Origin: an uncultured Lachnospiraceae bacterium
GTDB lineage: Bacteria > Bacillota > Clostridia > Lachnospirales > Lachnospiraceae
Assembly (NCBI GenBank): GCA_946554445.1
Contig: CAMNSD010000015.1
Span: 1-64,000, forward strand
Direction of reading: 5' to 3'
DNA: 64,000 nt
Numbering within the stretch: the stretch's first letter is position 1; each line of letters opens with the position of its first letter. The notes below the pieces were generated by a model. The model did no database searches and was not told the origin of the DNA. It saw nothing but the letters and a program-made list of their open reading frames with translations. Below, piece by piece: positions 43,219 to 52,364 of the stretch. The position numbers were made by a program, and so were the translations under genes.

Positions 43219-45430
43219 AAGGGATTTGTGTCTTATTAATGTTCAGATTGATGAAGAAGAGGAGAGGTATCGATTCGATATTTATCCAGAGCTGTTCAAT
43301 GGCGAGAGTATTGCATTGTATTGGGAACAGTCAGGAGACACGATTCTGAAAGAATGGACAGAGTCGGATGAAGAGGCTGATAATATAACAATTCGGAAAG
43401 AGGTGTTACAGAAACAGGCCTATGCGTATCTCGTTAAAAAGGAGGGAGATAACAAGGGCGTCCCGTTCAGGATTCTCACGCGGACGCCGGATATACGGCA
43501 GATATTGCTTATGCCGGATGGAAAAATCAGGATATGTGTTGACATACAGGATGAGTATTCTGAGTCAGCCGGATTGCAGATAGAAATTTTGGCGGGGGAG
43601 CGGAAATCGGCGGTCCTGCGTCTGCATCAGGGAGAACGAGAATTTGATTTAGCGCAGGCGGGTATTGTTACGACGCAGAGTGGATTGATCAGACTCAGGA
43701 TACGTTTTTATACGGAGGATGAAAATCACTATCGAATGACCGGCGCGCAGACTGATGTGGAACTAGCGCTCAATCCGCCGAAAATAGTCAGGGTAGTCGG
43801 AGAAGAATCGCAGATTGCGATTCGGGTGGCGGATGAGCCGAAGAAACCGTTGTATGCCAGGATTTGTCAGGCTGGCAGACCGCTTTATACGCTGCCGTGT
43901 GAAAGAGACACACAGACAGCAGTTGATTATGTGGTTTCTACGGATCAGTTGAATCTCATGCAGGGCGCTTATACAGTGGAAATCGCCTGCTGGAATGCGG
44001 TGACTTTTTCGTACTGGTCAGAGCCGGTTCCGGTGCTGATGAAATCTCCGGTAATAGAAAGAATCCAGACCGGGAAGGCGGGGCGGACGATATGGATGGA
44101 GGAATGCGGGCACTATTTTTGGCAAGAAAAATATGAAAGGACCGACCGGATTATTGTTGCGGATAGAAAGATACCTGAAATCAGGTATGCAAATCAATAT
44201 GATTCTGTCATCTCATTAAGTCCGCCGGCCAAAGCGCCGGACAGGATAGAGAATTGTTTCTATTTGCAGGAAGGCTGTTATCGTCTCGCGGAAGCTGAAA
44301 TGGTCTGTGAATTGCAGGAAATTTATAAAGAGGAATATTGTAACAATGACTCTTTTCAGATCATAATCGGGGACAATAAAAGCGCAAGTCTCCACATTCT
44401 CATCCGGGAAAGTTCTCGGCAGAGGATGAAAGAGGATTTTAAAAAATTGTTAGAGTCAGTATGCAAAACTTATGCGCAGCTGGAGGAATTGACCGGGTGT
44501 TTTGGCCATATGCCGTTAATGGCAGAAGATATGTTGGGTGTCAGATACGGATACGATGCCGGTGAAGGATACTGCGATCTTCATGCGGGAATGGAGTTAT
44601 GTTTTGATTATGAGCAGTATCAGAATATTCCGGAGGTGAAAACGCTGTCGGAAGCAAAAGAATGCGATATGGCATCAAAACAGGAAGATTCCGTCAGAGC
44701 AGATATGCCGCAGGAACGGCACGAGGATAAGATAACTAATCAGGAATTGAGCGGGTTTACGGGAAGCGGGAGCAGCACATTTCCCTGTGTTTTGAGAAAT
44801 GGTGAGATTACTTTTGAGCCTTTTGCGCGGGGCATGAATCAGGATATGGGATTTATTCCCGCGGGAAGAGAGCCGAATGATCTGCAAAAAGCCGATCTGC
44901 AATGGGAGTGGCATGTTGATGGCTGCCCCAAGGATAAATTTGGAATGGTGATTGAAGCGCCGAAGCTGGACGGGGTGAGTATCGGTATGGCAGCAGGGAT
45001 TTGGGACGCCCTGTTTGCCGGTTTTTCCCAACCCTTTGTGCGGCTGTTATGTCCGCAGGAGTGGAAACGGAGCGAATGTACAAATTACGGAAGCGTAAAG
45101 TATTTTGATAATATCTGTCTGGCGGCGGCTGACACCTATCAGAAACTTGTGGAAGCGACAGACCAATATTATCAGCGGGGAGGAATGCTTAGAGATGTGT
45201 GCTATGTCTGTTTCAGAGGCAGGACAGCCATTCGGATTATGATACATATTTTTGTGGAAGGCCATCCTCAGGTGTGTGCGCTGGGTACGACGCTGGGAGA
45301 TATGGCAACGGCCTATGGGCTTGGCAGCAGGGTGCGGCTGGAACGCTTGTGTCAAGGCAGGCATGTGCTGTTTGCGGATGCGAGTATGGATATTCCGCTC
45401 TATATAGGAGACAGGATATGCAGCGGGTGA
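43208..45430 (+). CDS. Unknown 740-residue protein of the Hint cluster
   Basis: 740 residues from ATG 43208, overlapping the Hint gene's stop; an in-frame ATG at 43193 is also possible. No signal peptide or membrane segment. The N-terminal two thirds look like beta-sandwich modules (YTVEIACWNAVTFSYWSEPVPVL). The C-terminal part (about 620-740) resembles a separate domain, YQKLVEATDQYYQRGGMLRDVCYVCFRGRTAIRIMIHIFVEGHPQVCALGTTLGDMATAYG, which I cannot assign. Overlaps the next gene by 13 bp. Function unknown. Confidence 0.65.
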   Translation: MEDKRDLCLINVQIDEEEERYRFDIYPELFNGESIALYWEQSGDTILKEWTESDEEADNITIRKEVLQKQAYAYLVKKEGDNKGVPFRILTRTPDIRQILLMPDGKIRICVDIQDEYSESAGLQIEILAGERKSAVLRLHQGEREFDLAQAGIVTTQSGLIRLRIRFYTEDENHYRMTGAQTDVELALNPPKIVRVVGEESQIAIRVADEPKKPLYARICQAGRPLYTLPCERDTQTAVDYVVSTDQLNLMQGAYTVEIACWNAVTFSYWSEPVPVLMKSPVIERIQTGKAGRTIWMEECGHYFWQEKYERTDRIIVADRKIPEIRYANQYDSVISLSPPAKAPDRIENCFYLQEGCYRLAEAEMVCELQEIYKEEYCNNDSFQIIIGDNKSASLHILIRESSRQRMKEDFKKLLESVCKTYAQLEELTGCFGHMPLMAEDMLGVRYGYDAGEGYCDLHAGMELCFDYEQYQNIPEVKTLSEAKECDMASKQEDSVRADMPQERHEDKITNQELSGFTGSGSSTFPCVLRNGEITFEPFARGMNQDMGFIPAGREPNDLQKADLQWEWHVDGCPKDKFGMVIEAPKLDGVSIGMAAGIWDALFAGFSQPFVRLLCPQEWKRSECTNYGSVKYFDNICLAAADTYQKLVEATDQYYQRGGMLRDVCYVCFRGRTAIRIMIHIFVEGHPQVCALGTTLGDMATAYGLGSRVRLERLCQGRHVLFADASMDIPLYIGDRICSG

Positions 45431-47328
45431 GTACATTCAGCAGGATTGCGCCAAAACTGTATCAGCTGGGAAAAGAACCGGCCTATGTGTATTTGCCGGA
45501 GAAGGCGGGGAAACCGGCAGGCAGGGAAGCGGAGGCTGGTGGAACAGAAACAGAAACTGAGATGGGTGGCGTAGAATTATACAGACGAGGGGGATTATTT
45601 ATCTATCTGCGGTATCCGGTGGAAAGATTTAACGAACCGCTGCTTTCTTTTGCGGCAAAATATCACGGCCGCGCTACGACTCTTTTCCTGGATAATGGTA
45701 GTGCCTATCTGCAGAATTGGAAAGGATGGAACTGGTCCTTACAGGATGCGAGTATCAGAAGGGGCACAATATTGTCCCTCTATGGATATAATCTGTTGGT
45801 GCCGCGCGAGACATCGGTCGAAGTGGATGAGGAAGGAATCCATTTTCAGAGGCTCCTTTTTGACAGAAAGGAGATAGAAGCGTGTCGGGTTATACTGTTC
45901 TGGAACGGAGAGATTCGCTTTGTGTGCAGGGCGGGAAAGGCGTTTATGAAAGAGACGCATATCCGCTATGTCCTGGAATGCTATGATGATTTTACGCGCA
46001 GGCATGGAGTGGTTATCTGTGATACAGGAGAACCCCGATTGGAGGCGCGAATTGCAGGAACCCGAGAAGGATATTTGCCGGCAGACGGCCAGATGGGAAC
46101 AGCGGATGGGGAGAGCGGCGCCGATTCTTGGGTGCAGGCCAATCTTTGTTGGAACATCAACAAAGAAACGACGTTTGATTTTGACAAGAATACAATACTT
46201 CATTTTTTTGGCTATCCGGCTATAGAAATGGAAACCTGCAGCTGCCGTTTTGCGAGAGGTATCACACAGTATTATCTGGCAATCAGTGGCGAAGGACATT
46301 TCCTGGATAGTGCGGATGTGTCTGTGGGATCCAAAGGATGTTTTCGAATCAGCCGGGGCGACAGGGTGGAGGTGGCTATCCTGCCGGAAGGCTATCTGGG
46401 GGAGGAAAAGAAATGCGCGGATGTATCCGTACTGAAAATACAGTCGCCGTTCTATGCATCAGGGATTGAGATGGAGGGTGGCTTTGCTGTCCCGGTATTT
46501 CCTTCTGGAAATGACCACACAAGTCAATGTGCAAAAAGGAAATTGGAGAAAAAAGTACAAAAGACTGGTGCCCCGGCATATCACAGGAATGTATGGTTCA
46601 GCAGCGGGTGTTTGGAAACCTGTATCCGAAAACGGGAGATTCTATGGTATAACCTGTATGGCACAGAGAGGGGATTTCCTGGGATAGCCCTGTGTTATCC
46701 GGGAGAGGAACTTGCACAGGCATTGATGATGGAGGAAAGTTTTGTAGCGCTGGATTACCGCGCGCGGCAGTTTTTTGCCATTCCCTATACGATAGACAGC
46801 GAAGCGTTGTCTCGTGCGGTGCAAATGGGATATCCTCAGGAAAAGAGAGAACTGTTGATGAAATATTATCCCAAAGGACAAGTGTTTCTGGGGGAGGAGT
46901 CTTTTAAACGCGGTATTTTGCAGGCGGATTGTCCGTACACGGAGGAACTTGGAAGGGCTTGCCACCATTATAGAGTTTCGGTGGAGGGACAGGCGTTGGA
47001 GTTTGCCCCGGAATCGTGGGAGAGGCAGCGAATCCTTCTGGCAGTGAAACAAGGGCGGACACATTCCCTGCAGGAACTCGTCGAAGAAGCGGGAACGTGG
47101 AGTTTCCCGTCTGAGGATAAAGAAGCGGCACAGAGGCTTCTTCAAAAAATCTGTGGAAAAGCACAGGAAACTGTGCGGGAGTCTGTGGTCAGAAATCCTG
47201 CATGGGAAGGCAGCCTTGTGGTATGCGCCGGGACCGAACAGGAAAGATCAAGCTGGCTATTGGCTTTGGAGGCAAAAACCGGTGCGGCAGTCTTGTATAG
47301 GATACAGGAAGATGCCGCATCCATTTAG
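45418..47328 (+). CDS. Unknown 636-residue protein of the Hint cluster
   Basis: 636 residues from ATG 45418 with GGAG about 8 nt upstream; the frame is open 73 codons further up inside the previous gene, which is not a real extension. N-terminus VSTFSRIAPKLYQLGKEPAYVYLPEK. Beta-rich sequence with many aromatic residues (LFIYLRYPVERFNEPLLSFAAKYHGRATTLFLDNGSAYLQNWKGWNWSLQDASIRRG). No membrane segments, no known motif. Coupled with the genes on both sides; must act with them. Confidence 0.65.
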   Translation: MQRVSTFSRIAPKLYQLGKEPAYVYLPEKAGKPAGREAEAGGTETETEMGGVELYRRGGLFIYLRYPVERFNEPLLSFAAKYHGRATTLFLDNGSAYLQNWKGWNWSLQDASIRRGTILSLYGYNLLVPRETSVEVDEEGIHFQRLLFDRKEIEACRVILFWNGEIRFVCRAGKAFMKETHIRYVLECYDDFTRRHGVVICDTGEPRLEARIAGTREGYLPADGQMGTADGESGADSWVQANLCWNINKETTFDFDKNTILHFFGYPAIEMETCSCRFARGITQYYLAISGEGHFLDSADVSVGSKGCFRISRGDRVEVAILPEGYLGEEKKCADVSVLKIQSPFYASGIEMEGGFAVPVFPSGNDHTSQCAKRKLEKKVQKTGAPAYHRNVWFSSGCLETCIRKREILWYNLYGTERGFPGIALCYPGEELAQALMMEESFVALDYRARQFFAIPYTIDSEALSRAVQMGYPQEKRELLMKYYPKGQVFLGEESFKRGILQADCPYTEELGRACHHYRVSVEGQALEFAPESWERQRILLAVKQGRTHSLQELVEEAGTWSFPSEDKEAAQRLLQKICGKAQETVRESVVRNPAWEGSLVVCAGTEQERSSWLLALEAKTGAAVLYRIQEDAASI

Positions 47329-47344
47329 AAAGGAGACGAGTAGA

Positions 47345-47965
47345 ATGTCGGATAAAATGGCAAATGTACAGGCGTCTGTGGAAGCGCAGATATTTGGGGC
47401 AAATGTTATGGCGATGTTGTCGAGGGAGGAGACGACGGAGGATGTGGAAGGGGAAGACAAAGTAAGAGAAAAAATAACAACAAAATTTCTTGTTATGCCG
47501 TCTGAACTGACTGAGAATATGCCGTTTGGCGTTGAAGACATTGTGAAGGAGATTAATGAGACCATATATAAAATTGAGAATAATGTGAAAACCATTGAAG
47601 AGAAAAAGGAGGTTCCTTCTTATGTGGATGCTAAAGATGTCCAAAATGCTATGGATGTTGTCGGGCTGGGGAACGCTACCCTCACTTTCACACAGACATT
47701 TATTTATTATACGAAGGTGAAACAAACATTGAAGGACAAGAATTCTGCCACAAATAACGGTGAATCTGAAGATTCCACGGAGTCGGAAGATAACTCAAAC
47801 ATGGAATATGCTATTGGTATTCATATAAAGGGTAGTGATCCTAAACCGAAAGACTTTAGTTTCCTGACAATCAGGGAAGCCTATATCAATGTCTGGAATA
47901 CTAACAGGCAGAAGGTTCTGGAACGCATGAAGATCTGGACGGAGGAACAGCTAGGGATAGAGTAG
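47345..47965 (+). CDS. Unknown 206-residue protein of the Hint cluster
   Basis: 206 residues from ATG 47345, 9 nt after AAAGGAG. Mixed acidic sequence: MANVQASVEAQIFGANVMAMLSREE..., FLVMPSELTENMPFGVEDIVKEINETIYKIENNV, and near the end IHIKGSDPKPKDFSFLTIREAYINVWNTNRQKVLERM. A low-complexity Ser/Glu/Asn linker lies around residues 138-155. No known family. Only 11 bp separate it from the 1402-residue gene, so it may be its chaperone or partner. Confidence 0.6.
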   Translation: MSDKMANVQASVEAQIFGANVMAMLSREETTEDVEGEDKVREKITTKFLVMPSELTENMPFGVEDIVKEINETIYKIENNVKTIEEKKEVPSYVDAKDVQNAMDVVGLGNATLTFTQTFIYYTKVKQTLKDKNSATNNGESEDSTESEDNSNMEYAIGIHIKGSDPKPKDFSFLTIREAYINVWNTNRQKVLERMKIWTEEQLGIE

Positions 47966-47976
47966 CGGAGGAACAT

Positions 47977-50900
47977 ATGAATGCACAGATTATGCTGGTT
48001 TTCGACATAGGCGACTGCGGCGAAGGGCGTCTGTATGCCGGTATCATGGACGGGACGCCGGACCGTTTTGCCGGGGAACTGTATTTTCATAAAGGGATCA
48101 ATTTTCAGGAAGCCGCCGAGTTATTCGGCGGCGAACTTGTATATCCTCAGGATTTGGAGGGGAAGGGATTTGAGATAGGGCAGGAACTTGCGCTGCGGGC
48201 TGCAATCCACTATGAAGTCACGTCCGGTTCCTTTGGGGTGCAGGCAGCTTTTACAAAGAGATGGGACGGCCGGTGGGGATGCGGCGCTTTTTGTATGATG
48301 CAGATACGGGGAAGTGTGGAATATACAGGTAAACCTGACGGACAGTATAGGTTCAGCCTGTCAGGAGAGTTCAGCCTGGAAAAATCGAAGAGCGAATCCA
48401 TGGATGGATCCAAGGACGGATTTAAGGGCGAACCAGAGAACAAGGCTGTATTGCATGGCAAAGCCGCCATGTTTTTGGCGGCAAAGCCTGCAGCGCCGGA
48501 TAAAGATACCTATGATATGGAGGTTGACAATGAGACGCCGGCCACAGTGCTTTTCTTGGAGTGCGGCTATATGGAGCCGGGAAATTTTATATCCACCGTA
48601 ACGGGAACGGATAGCTATGAGGAACTTCCGATTCCAATTGAATATGCGGATAAGAAGCCGAAGAAATTTATGAAATTGAAGGCGGAATTAAATCTGACGG
48701 ATGGTACATTTATGATGCAGGGGTGCTATCGGTTTCAGGAGAGTGTCGAACTGGACGCCATGTTTTATCTTTCAACGAAAGATGAGAACGATAAGTGGTG
48801 GATGGTTTTGCAGCTTCATCTGCGCTCTTTGTCTGAGATTTCTGATGAGTTGGAGAACGCCGGTCAGTTTTTAGGTCTGGGAGAGATTGATGCAGAAGTC
48901 ATCCTCTCCAATACGACACAGAAGATTACGATATCCGATCAACAGATGCTGCTTCCCCTGGATAGCGGTTCACAGACGGATGGACAGGGAATGGTCCCTG
49001 CTGGGAATGTTCATGAACTGGAAATCCGTCACGGTTTGACCTTTCGTGTGCGTCTGGATTTGCGCGACAGCTTGTTAAAGGAAGCTGTGGATATGCAGGG
49101 AGATTGTATCGTATCCGGTTTTATTCCCTCTAAAAAGGGTGAGGCCATTATCCTTTCTGGATTCGTGCAAAAGATTGTTTTCTTGCAGTTTCTTGATTTA
49201 AATGATTTGCATATCAGCCTGACAAAGGAGAGAGGAAATAAGGTTTTCGCTTTTCGGGCAGCAGGAGAGTTGAAGTTTTCTTTTCAAGAACTTACGCTGC
49301 CTGCAATCCAGGCTGAAATATCGCTGGAAAAAGACGAGACGCAAAAGAAAGTGGAATTGTGCGGCAGAGTCGGCAGGATTGAAAAGCCACTGGGGATTCC
49401 CTACACCGTATTGGAAGAAATTTCCTTTCATGCCATTTCAAAGGTTACTTTTAATCATAACACGGAAAGTGTGGAAAGGAAAAAGGAGAAGGCCGTATAT
49501 TTTAAGGGCAAGGCATCGATTGCCGGGGTATCGTTGGGAGCGTGGGTTTTGTTTGCAGAGCATAATCCGGCTGTCATAAAGATTGAGATAGGGGTAGGAC
49601 AGAAACTCTCCATCAGCCGCTTTGTCAGCCAATACTGCGGTTGTGGGTGGAACGATTATCTGGATATTTCTTTCTACAATGGAGCCATATGCTATTGTGC
49701 GGGGAAGAGGGATGTTTGTATAGAGGGGACATATTATAAGCACGGTTTTCATGCACAGGTGAATACCAAGATTTTCTTTTTCCCGGAAATGAGTCTGTCT
49801 ATTTGCGTTGACGATAACGGTCTGACGGCGGCGGCGCAGCTGTGCGAGAAATTCAGCCTGGCGTTTCTTGCGTTTTACCTTAAAAAAAAGGATGAGATGG
49901 GCCAAACGGTCACTATAGGACCGGAGGTTTCCATCAGCGTATCAAAGAAGCAGGGAAGGCAGTTTGCCATCAAGACCAGAGTAGAAATTTTTACCGTCGA
50001 TATGGGAGAAATAACCGTTACCATGAAAAAAAACATTTTCCGTGGTACACTGTCTTTTTACCCAAAGGTGCCGATATGGGGTGCGATTGGATTTACCATA
50101 GACAAAAAGGGATTCAGGCTGGATAAATGCACGATTCCGGATTTTAAATTGGATAAATTTAAGATTCCTTCCATGAATCTGGGAAGCGGCGGTAACGGGT
50201 GTCATGTAAAGATTCTGGAGAGTCCTAAGATCAAGACGAAGTCCAAGATAGATCTGAAACGGTTTTCCTGGACAAAGAGCGGTGTGACTGCCACCTTCAA
50301 CCTGATCGTCATATTGAAATCAGAGTCGATTTTCTCGACGGAAAAAGAAGGCGATGAGGTTGTCACGCTTCCTTTCAGAGAATTGCCTTTGGAGATAAAA
50401 AAGGAGGATTGTGAAACTGTATCCTTTGAAAAATTGACAGAAGTCCTTTTGAGAAACATCGCAACAATTACAGGAAAAATGTTTGAGCAAGTCATTACTT
50501 TACAGTGCTTTGATAATGTCCTGACGGAAAAAGGAATCAAAAATCTAATCAGATTTCTTACGATAGAGGGGATTACATGGGGCGTCAATGAATTGGTAAG
50601 CTATTTAATCTGTCAAGCATTAAAAGAAGCGGTGGCAAAGGGGCTGGCTAATGCGCTGACGAGTCTGGCGGCGGTTCCTTTAGTGTTGTTGGAAGGCCCG
50701 ACCATGATTCTGGGAGGATTTTTGGGCACCATGGACGCCGATGGAAATTATACAGCGGGCAAGAGAGCGCCGGAGGAAAATAAGGACGAACCAGAGAAAA
50801 ATCCCGAACAACCGAAAGCGCCGAGTTTATCATTTGAAGAAGATAAATTGTATATTCAGTGGTGTGCCTGTGGGAATGCACAGGGGTATTATCCGATGAT

Positions 50901-52185
50901 ATTCGACGCGGAAGACGTAGGGAAAAATGAGAGGATATCGTCAAATGTCAGAGCGGATAAATATGAGGAGACGGACGCGGGAGAATACAGGACTGCCGTT
51001 ATGGGAATGTCAAAGCCGGAGGAGGATGACTGCTATATGCTGCAGAATCTTTACCGGGTTTATTATGGGAGAGAATACCATGTCAGCCTGTATGCATGGA
51101 ATCCGGAGGGGGCTGCGACAGGGCCGGCTGCTTCCATTTACCTGCCAAATCCTCCAGCCAATATGAAAGTGCGTTATCTTTGTGTGGAGAAAAAGTTGTA
51201 TATTACATGGAAGGAAGTAGAGAGAATTGACGAATATGTGATTGCAGTCAAGTGGGAGGAACAGGGGAAGAGTGGACAACAGACGGAAACCAGAGGAAAT
51301 AAAGAAACCGAGGCTGTGATAGAGCAGGAACCGGGCAGGTTAGTCAGTGTTTCCGTCAGGGGAACGGCAGAGAATGTTGTAGGACCGTCTGCGGTATGGG
51401 ACGACGTTTGGCTTTATGATCTGAAAGCGCCCGCAAATGTTTGGGGATATCGGGGAAATGAGGGAATCGTGGTGAAATGGGATCAGGTGCTTTATGCCGA
51501 TCGTTACCGGGTTATCTGGAGCAATGGTAAAGAGGCGCAGATGGATGAACAGGTGATCTGGGGGACGGAGTTTGACATCCCGGCCGATAAACTTAAAGAA
51601 GATGTCAGTTATCAAATACAAGTGCAGCCCATGACAGACACGCTTGAAGGCGCGGTCTCTCCTAAGATCAGCGTGTTGTGGAACTTTCTGGCAACGCCTA
51701 AGATCCTTGAACTTGTATGCAGGGAAGACGGTCTGATGGAGGTTGTCCTGGAAGCAAATCGGATGAGATATCGACAGCTGGTGTATCCGGATGGCCGGGC
51801 GGTGGCGCTGGATGAATGGCAGATTCCCTGTGAATGGGAAACCGGTGAACAGGCCAAAGTGAGATTGGTGGAATGTGAAAGGCAGGGGCAGTGGAGCAAG
51901 CCCATCTCCCTGCAGCCATTGCCGATGCCAAGAGAAGTGAATGCGTTTGTGCAGGATGGGAGCCTGTGTGTGAACTGGACAAGTGCCGGGGAAGGCTGTA
52001 AGTATGGCATGGAGATTGTGGCAGGAGAGAAGGTACATATCGTCGAGCCGTTGGATGGAACGGAATATCGGATGCTGCTGTCATCTTTTGCGGGGAGCGC
52101 GATGTTGCGCGTCTGTCTGTACACAGTAGATGGGGAGGATACGAGAAGACGGTCGGCGGCAGTTGAGATGACAGTGGGGATATGA
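47977..52185 (+). CDS. Giant beta-rich protein (1402 residues) with C-terminal Fn3-like repeats
   Basis: 1402 residues; start after GGAGGAACAT. The N-terminal 700-800 residues are repeated alternating strands (FKGKASIAGVSLGAWVLFAEHNPAVIKIEIG, FAIKTRVEIFTVDMGEITVTMKKNIFRGTLSFYPKVPIWGAIGFTIDKKGF), consistent with a long beta-sheet or beta-barrel-like body. A helical, partly hydrophobic stretch (about 840-915, including ALTSLAAVPLVLLEGPTMILGGFLG) follows. The last 450 residues form at least three Fn3-like modules (KAPSLSFEEDKLYIQW, PANMKVRYLCVEKKLYITW, PANVWGYRGNEGIVVKWDQ). No signal peptide is seen. Function unknown. Confidence 0.7.
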   Translation: MNAQIMLVFDIGDCGEGRLYAGIMDGTPDRFAGELYFHKGINFQEAAELFGGELVYPQDLEGKGFEIGQELALRAAIHYEVTSGSFGVQAAFTKRWDGRWGCGAFCMMQIRGSVEYTGKPDGQYRFSLSGEFSLEKSKSESMDGSKDGFKGEPENKAVLHGKAAMFLAAKPAAPDKDTYDMEVDNETPATVLFLECGYMEPGNFISTVTGTDSYEELPIPIEYADKKPKKFMKLKAELNLTDGTFMMQGCYRFQESVELDAMFYLSTKDENDKWWMVLQLHLRSLSEISDELENAGQFLGLGEIDAEVILSNTTQKITISDQQMLLPLDSGSQTDGQGMVPAGNVHELEIRHGLTFRVRLDLRDSLLKEAVDMQGDCIVSGFIPSKKGEAIILSGFVQKIVFLQFLDLNDLHISLTKERGNKVFAFRAAGELKFSFQELTLPAIQAEISLEKDETQKKVELCGRVGRIEKPLGIPYTVLEEISFHAISKVTFNHNTESVERKKEKAVYFKGKASIAGVSLGAWVLFAEHNPAVIKIEIGVGQKLSISRFVSQYCGCGWNDYLDISFYNGAICYCAGKRDVCIEGTYYKHGFHAQVNTKIFFFPEMSLSICVDDNGLTAAAQLCEKFSLAFLAFYLKKKDEMGQTVTIGPEVSISVSKKQGRQFAIKTRVEIFTVDMGEITVTMKKNIFRGTLSFYPKVPIWGAIGFTIDKKGFRLDKCTIPDFKLDKFKIPSMNLGSGGNGCHVKILESPKIKTKSKIDLKRFSWTKSGVTATFNLIVILKSESIFSTEKEGDEVVTLPFRELPLEIKKEDCETVSFEKLTEVLLRNIATITGKMFEQVITLQCFDNVLTEKGIKNLIRFLTIEGITWGVNELVSYLICQALKEAVAKGLANALTSLAAVPLVLLEGPTMILGGFLGTMDADGNYTAGKRAPEENKDEPEKNPEQPKAPSLSFEEDKLYIQWCACGNAQGYYPMIFDAEDVGKNERISSNVRADKYEETDAGEYRTAVMGMSKPEEDDCYMLQNLYRVYYGREYHVSLYAWNPEGAATGPAASIYLPNPPANMKVRYLCVEKKLYITWKEVERIDEYVIAVKWEEQGKSGQQTETRGNKETEAVIEQEPGRLVSVSVRGTAENVVGPSAVWDDVWLYDLKAPANVWGYRGNEGIVVKWDQVLYADRYRVIWSNGKEAQMDEQVIWGTEFDIPADKLKEDVSYQIQVQPMTDTLEGAVSPKISVLWNFLATPKILELVCREDGLMEVVLEANRMRYRQLVYPDGRAVALDEWQIPCEWETGEQAKVRLVECERQGQWSKPISLQPLPMPREVNAFVQDGSLCVNWTSAGEGCKYGMEIVAGEKVHIVEPLDGTEYRMLLSSFAGSAMLRVCLYTVDGEDTRRRSAAVEMTVGI

Positions 52186-52266
52186 TGCAACTTAGATGCA
52201 AATATGATGGATTTTTGATGCAAAAATGATGCCGTTTGGATACACTTTTGATGCAGGAATGATGCC
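52184..52266. repeat. GATGCA repeat array upstream of the VIT/vWA gene
   Basis: TTGATGCAAAAATGATGCC (52215-52233) and TTGATGCAGGAATGATGCC (52248-52266) are direct repeats exactly 33 bp apart (three helical turns), with further GATGCAA units at 52184 and 52195. This pattern suggests binding sites for a regulator of the following surface-protein genes. Confidence 0.6.
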
Positions 52267-52364
52267 TTTGTATTGTAACATGAAAACATCACAATACCAT
52301 GATAGGTGCGGGCAATATTGTCCGGCCAGACAGTGAACCGGTATGAGGAAGGGATGGAGATAAC

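Noticed and set aside
47153..47344. N-terminal extension of the 206-residue protein into the preceding gene
   Set aside because: The frame is open, but it would overlap the previous gene by 176 bp, and a clear AAAGGAG precedes the ATG at 47345.
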